A stretch of DNA of 64,000 nucleotides from RGIG1995 sp045645205 (GTDB taxonomy: Bacteria; Bacillota; Clostridia; Oscillospirales; CAG-272), in NCBI GenBank assembly GCA_045645205.1, contig JAZRIJ010000078.1, forward strand, positions 3,012 through 67,011. The letters run 5' to 3'. The notes under the pieces were generated by a model that searched no databases, had not been told where the DNA came from, and saw only the letters and a program-made list of their open reading frames with translations. The position numbers and the translations under genes were made by a program. Positions 60,599 through 64,000 of this stretch are shown one piece after another. Position 1 is the stretch's first letter, and every line of letters starts with the position of its first letter.

Positions 60599-60830
60599 CC
60601 GCCGCAGCGAAGCCTTCTCCTGCGGGAGAAGGGGGACCGCTTGCGGTGGATGAGGAGTCAAATAAATAATTAGATTAGTCTTTAGAACACCTCATCCGTC
60701 TCGGCGACAAAGTATGAGATGAGTGATAAATAGCACCTCGCCTCGACACCTTCTCCCACTGGAGAAGGCTTAAGATAAGCATTTGCCACATGTGTGGCGG
60801 TGGGGCGAGATTGCAAGTGTCAAATGTTTC
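60599..60830. repeat. composite dispersed GC-rich repeat
   Basis: CCTTCTCCTGCGGGAGAAGG palindrome, GCGGTGGATGAGG and its inverse ACACCTCATCCG, then ACCTCGCCTCGACACC joined to TTCTCCCACTGGAGAAGG. Positions 60735-60769 are the exact reverse complement of 23969-24003. No gene is seen in 60581-61010. Confidence 0.75.
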
Positions 60831-60942
60831 AGTGGGCTTTCAGCCCTGCCAGTAATATGGCGTTATACGCCTGTGCAAACCATCGGCTTACCGGTGGTTA
60901 TGATTGTCATACAAAATCTATTTAATAAATAGCAATCAGCTA

Positions 60943-60971
60943 TTGCAAACATTATTTATTTCTGATAAAAT
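60943..60971 (+). promoter_or_regulatory. promoter of the cyclophilin-deoC operon
   Basis: TTGCAA, 17-nt spacer, TAAAAT. Confidence 0.6.
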
Positions 60972-61013
60972 ACATAAATAAGAATATCCATTTTTAAACA
61001 AAAGGAGAAAAAA

Positions 61014-61598
61014 ATGAAAAAAATATTAATATTATCACTTGTACTTGTCTTGGCACTCAGTATGTCTGCTTGTTCGGATAAGGAGTCGGGACTTGCCGAG
61101 GAATCATACACAATCGAGATAGAAATTGAAAATTATGGTGTAATCACCGCTGTACTTGATGCTAAGACAGCGCCCATCACCGTCGAAAACTTCATCAATC
61201 TTATAAATAAAGATTTTTACAACGGTATATCCTTTCACCGCATTATAAACGGATTTATGATGCAGGGCGGAGATCCCGACGGAGACGGAACCAACAACGA
61301 AGGTACACCCACCATCAAGGGAGAGTTTGCATATAACGGAGTAGAAAACAACATCAGCCATACAAGAGGTACTCTTTCTATGGCGAGATCAAGCAGCTAT
61401 AACAGCGCCGCTTCACAGTTCTTTATTATGCATCAGGATGACACAAGACTTGACGGTCAATATGCGGCATTCGGCAAGGTTACCGACGGCATGGACATTG
61501 TTGACGAGATATGCACTAAAACTCCGGTAACAGATAATAATGGCTCTGTTGCCAAAGCAAACAGACCCATAATCAAAGAAATCCGAATAGTTGAATAA
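61014..61598 (+). CDS. cyclophilin-type peptidyl-prolyl isomerase lipoprotein
   Basis: A 194-aa lipoprotein with signal ILSLVLVLALSMSAC (lipobox LSMSAC, Cys20). The cyclophilin domain has FHRIINGFMMQGGDP (catalytic Arg), GTLSMARSS, and NSAASQFFI. Located outside the membrane, probably aids folding of secreted proteins. AAAGGAG precedes the ATG. First of a four-gene rightward operon with gaps of 24-29 nt. Confidence 0.93.
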   Translation: MKKILILSLVLVLALSMSACSDKESGLAEESYTIEIEIENYGVITAVLDAKTAPITVENFINLINKDFYNGISFHRIINGFMMQGGDPDGDGTNNEGTPTIKGEFAYNGVENNISHTRGTLSMARSSSYNSAASQFFIMHQDDTRLDGQYAAFGKVTDGMDIVDEICTKTPVTDNNGSVAKANRPIIKEIRIVE

Positions 61599-61622
61599 AA
61601 CATATAAAAAGAGGCGAGTTTT

Positions 61623-62306
61623 ATGCTTGACAATAACAAACTTAATCAGAAATACGGCAACTACACAGGCAGTCAAATACTTTCTTTCTGCGACCACACA
61701 ATATTAAAACAAGACTCCGTCCTGGAAGACATTAAACGTATATGCGACGAGGGGATTGCAGGAAAAACAGCGTCCGTTTGTATTCCCCCGTCATTCGTAA
61801 AGCAAGCATATGAATATACTCAAAACAGACTTCCCATTTGCACGGTTATCGGCTTTCCAAACGGCTATACGACAAAAGAAGCAAAAGTTTTTGAAGCAAA
61901 AAACGCAATTCAAAACGGCGCTTCTGAAATAGATATGGTTATAAACATAGGAAATCTTAAGGAAGGCAAGACCGACATCATTCTGAACGAGATTAAAGCA
62001 ATAAAAGAAGCTTGCAAAGACAAACTTCTTAAGGTAATAATTGAGACCTGTCTGCTTAATGATGACGAAAAAAGAGTAATGTGCCAAATCGTTGCCGAAA
62101 GCGGCGCTGAATATATAAAAACCTCCACCGGTTTTGCCGGAGGAGGAGCAACATTCCATGACGCCAAGCTTATGGTAAGCGAAGTTGGAAACAAAATCAA
62201 GGTTAAAGCAGCAGGAGGCATAAAATCAATTGATGATGCAGTAAAATTCCTCGACATCGGTGTCAGCAGGCTGGGAACAAGCTCTCTTTACAAGATGTTT
62301 TGCTGA
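61623..62306 (+). CDS. deoC: deoxyribose-phosphate aldolase
   Basis: A 227-aa class I aldolase cleaving 2-deoxyribose-5-phosphate to glyceraldehyde-3-phosphate and acetaldehyde. It has the FCDHTILKQ start, TVIGFPNGY, the Schiff-base Lys in YIKTSTGF, and the proton-relay Lys in VKAAGGI. AGAGGCGAG precedes ATG. Full length. No pentose-phosphate mutase or nucleoside phosphorylase is adjacent. Confidence 0.95.
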   Translation: MLDNNKLNQKYGNYTGSQILSFCDHTILKQDSVLEDIKRICDEGIAGKTASVCIPPSFVKQAYEYTQNRLPICTVIGFPNGYTTKEAKVFEAKNAIQNGASEIDMVINIGNLKEGKTDIILNEIKAIKEACKDKLLKVIIETCLLNDDEKRVMCQIVAESGAEYIKTSTGFAGGGATFHDAKLMVSEVGNKIKVKAAGGIKSIDDAVKFLDIGVSRLGTSSLYKMFC

Positions 62307-62332
62307 ATATTGATAAAGAAACGGAATATACT

Positions 62333-63046
62333 ATGACAGGACTTGGAACAATTATAAATGCCGCCGCAATATTGGTCGGCGGACTTTTCGGAGCTTTGTT
62401 CGGCAGGTTTTTGAAAGAAAGTCTTCAAAGCTCCTTGGGTAAATCAACGGGCATATGCGTTATGTTTATCGGCATCAGCGGCGCGCTTGAAAAGATTATG
62501 ACTGTTTCAGACGGCAAGCTTTCAAGCGGCGGTACGCTTATGATGATAGCAAGTATAGCTATCGGTACTCTAATCGGTGAGCTCATTAATATTGACCGAA
62601 AAATCGAAGTCTTTGGGGAGTGGCTGAAAAAGCATACAGGAAATTCAAAAGACACTTTGTTTGTTGACGGCTTTGTCAGCGCATCCATAACCGTCTGTGT
62701 AGGCGCTATGACAGTCGTCGGTTCAATTAACGACGGTCTTTTCGGGGATTATTCCATTTTGCTTGTAAAATCACTGCTGGACTTTATTATTATAATAGTT
62801 ATGACCTCGTCTATGGGCAAAGGCTGTGTCTTTTCGGTTATACCCGTAGCGGTTATTCAGGGAGGATTTACCCTTTCCGCAAAGCTCATCGAGCCATATA
62901 TGACCGATATGGCTTTACATAACCTTTCACTTGTCGGTTCTATATTGATTTTTTGCGTTGGTTTAAATCTACTGCGCCCAAACTCTGTTAGGATTGCAAA
63001 TATGCTGCCAGCTATCATTGTGGCGGTCATATGGTCTTTCTTTTAG
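62333..63046 (+). CDS. DUF554 family membrane protein
   Basis: A 237-aa protein with seven hydrophobic segments. GLGTIINAAAILVGGLFGALFG, CVMFIGISGAL, IAIGTLIGELINID and VSASITVCVGAMTVVGSINDG match DUF554, a family of uncharacterised, possibly transporter-like proteins. ATG 62333 is preferred by homology (GLGTIIN start); a longer frame overlaps deoC. Confidence 0.88.
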   Translation: MTGLGTIINAAAILVGGLFGALFGRFLKESLQSSLGKSTGICVMFIGISGALEKIMTVSDGKLSSGGTLMMIASIAIGTLIGELINIDRKIEVFGEWLKKHTGNSKDTLFVDGFVSASITVCVGAMTVVGSINDGLFGDYSILLVKSLLDFIIIIVMTSSMGKGCVFSVIPVAVIQGGFTLSAKLIEPYMTDMALHNLSLVGSILIFCVGLNLLRPNSVRIANMLPAIIVAVIWSFF

Positions 63047-63075
63047 ATTACAAATAAATTTACAAAGGTATTTTT

Positions 63076-63861
63076 ATGAAATTGTTAGACAGATGTATCA
63101 TTATTATCTTTACGCTGTGTCTTATAATATCTTCCGTGCTCATTCCAATAAATGTTATTATAACAAGCGATGTTTATTATCAAAACCAATTTAAAAAATG
63201 CGGCATTGCTCCTGTCGGAAACGGCACAGTCTCGGTTCGCTATATAGGCGGAGACATTACAAAAACAGCAGAGCTTACAAATGAACAGCTTGAAACAATC
63301 ATTTCCCATATTACAGCCTATCTTGCAAACCAAAAAGATAGCTTTGTTCTAAAGATGGACGAAGTTAAAGTAAACGGCGAAACGGTAGACGGCGTAGATA
63401 TATTCGGGAACGAAGCTGTTACGCATATGGATAATGTAAAACAGTTGTTTGGCACTTTAAAAATTGTCCTAACCGTTTGTATAGTAATGATTACCATATG
63501 TGCAATATATATGCTTATACGTAAAGCCAATATAAAAAAAGTCATATTCAAATATTCACTTGGAACGGTTTTAGGCTTTTGGGGAGCAGTCTCCCTATTA
63601 TTTATCTTTGTATTTATCAAGCTTCTTATAAGCAGCAAAAGCATTTCGGCAAACAACTATTTCACTCTGCTTTGGTCATATATGCACTACATTTTCTTCC
63701 CCTTTGATTCCGAAAAATTTATGGGTTCATTTTTTGACGATACACTCACACAGATACTAACCCCGACTTTCTTTATGAACACCGTATCAATAATCGTTTC
63801 AAACATTATCGCGCTGACAACAGCATGGCTCGTCTCAGCAAAATTAATATTTAAGAAATAA
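63076..63861 (+). CDS. TIGR01906/DUF1461-like membrane protein
   Basis: A 261-aa protein. Membrane segments lie at about 7-29, 127-148, 155-180 and 225-250. An extracytoplasmic domain (30-120) has ISHITAYL and EAVTHMDNVKQLF (HMxDVK), and a late YIFFPFDSEKFMGSFFDDTLTQIL motif, both typical of TIGR01906. Function unknown. Confidence 0.75.
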   Translation: MKLLDRCIIIIFTLCLIISSVLIPINVIITSDVYYQNQFKKCGIAPVGNGTVSVRYIGGDITKTAELTNEQLETIISHITAYLANQKDSFVLKMDEVKVNGETVDGVDIFGNEAVTHMDNVKQLFGTLKIVLTVCIVMITICAIYMLIRKANIKKVIFKYSLGTVLGFWGAVSLLFIFVFIKLLISSKSISANNYFTLLWSYMHYIFFPFDSEKFMGSFFDDTLTQILTPTFFMNTVSIIVSNIIALTTAWLVSAKLIFKK

Positions 63862-63865
63862 AAAG

Positions 63866-63910
63866 AGGCTGAGTCAAAAGCGATAAAAAACGCTTAAGGC
63901 TCAGCCTTTT
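63866..63910 (+). terminator. operon terminator
   Basis: AGGCTGAG, inner AAAGCG/CGCTT, CTCAGCCT, TTTT. Confidence 0.85.
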
Positions 63911-64000
63911 GCTATGAATAAGCGAAAGCATAATCAATACTAAAGAATAAAAAGCTCCAAAACGAGTAAAAAAGAGCATACGAAAAAAGAGGTATGTGAA

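Overview
The window reads as a chromosomal segment of a low-to-moderate GC, endospore-lineage Clostridia bacterium, probably a gut Oscillospiraceae/Ruminococcaceae-type Firmicute. The signs are an IspH-S1 fusion next to cmk and plsC, MecA, a SpoIVFB-like site-2 protease, a cohesin/dockerin pair, consensus TTGACA-17-TATAAT promoters, and a Tn4451-type mobile element. The genus cannot be fixed from sequence alone.

Layout. 0-9.6 kb is housekeeping: purD, a BaiN/HI0933-like flavoprotein, cmk, plsC and ispH-rpsA form a leftward cluster. pepT, a HAD phosphatase and mntP form a second leftward unit, and an Ldh2-family dehydrogenase faces right. 9.9-16.8 kb holds a large secreted surface protein, a mecA/uracil-DNA glycosylase/AEC-permease unit, and gpsA. 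17.2-33.1 kb is a podovirus-like virion gene set: portal, scaffold, N4-gp56-type capsid, connector, gp10-like propeller, tail protein, XhlA-like protein, holin and GH25 lysin. It has no terminase, integrase or repressor. It is split by a leftward ABC exporter/DUF1854 locus that carries a leader-peptide attenuator, and by a structured RNA. 33.4-38.5 kb has a CapD-type dehydratase, aspartate kinase, an M50 protease and a Gly/Cys-rich micropeptide.

38.85-49.87 kb is an ~11 kb mobile element next to tRNA-Pro(CGG), bounded by near-identical inverted 19-mers. Its large serine recombinase looks intact, but tnpV (amber) and parB (frameshift) are broken and there is no relaxase. Its cargo is an AT-rich modification/restriction island: an HTH-Dam fusion, an unknown 178-aa protein, DpnII, an HPPY-motif methyltransferase, a ParB-like protein and a radical-SAM protein. 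The last three are the best candidate here for an undescribed DNA-modification system.

50-64 kb contains several promoter-bounded RNA candidates around two Gfo/Idh/MocA oxidoreductases. Then come coaX with a PanT-like ECF component, a Schlafen/AlbA-2 regulator, a two-gene cohesin/dockerin cell-wall unit, a small Asn/Gln-rich protein, and a rightward operon of cyclophilin lipoprotein, deoC, a DUF554 protein and a TIGR01906 protein.

Eight intergenic clusters of a dispersed repeat (GAGATCCTTCGACT...GCTCAGGATGAC) punctuate 9.6-38 kb and bracket both halves of the phage module. They may have been the substrates for its fragmentation.
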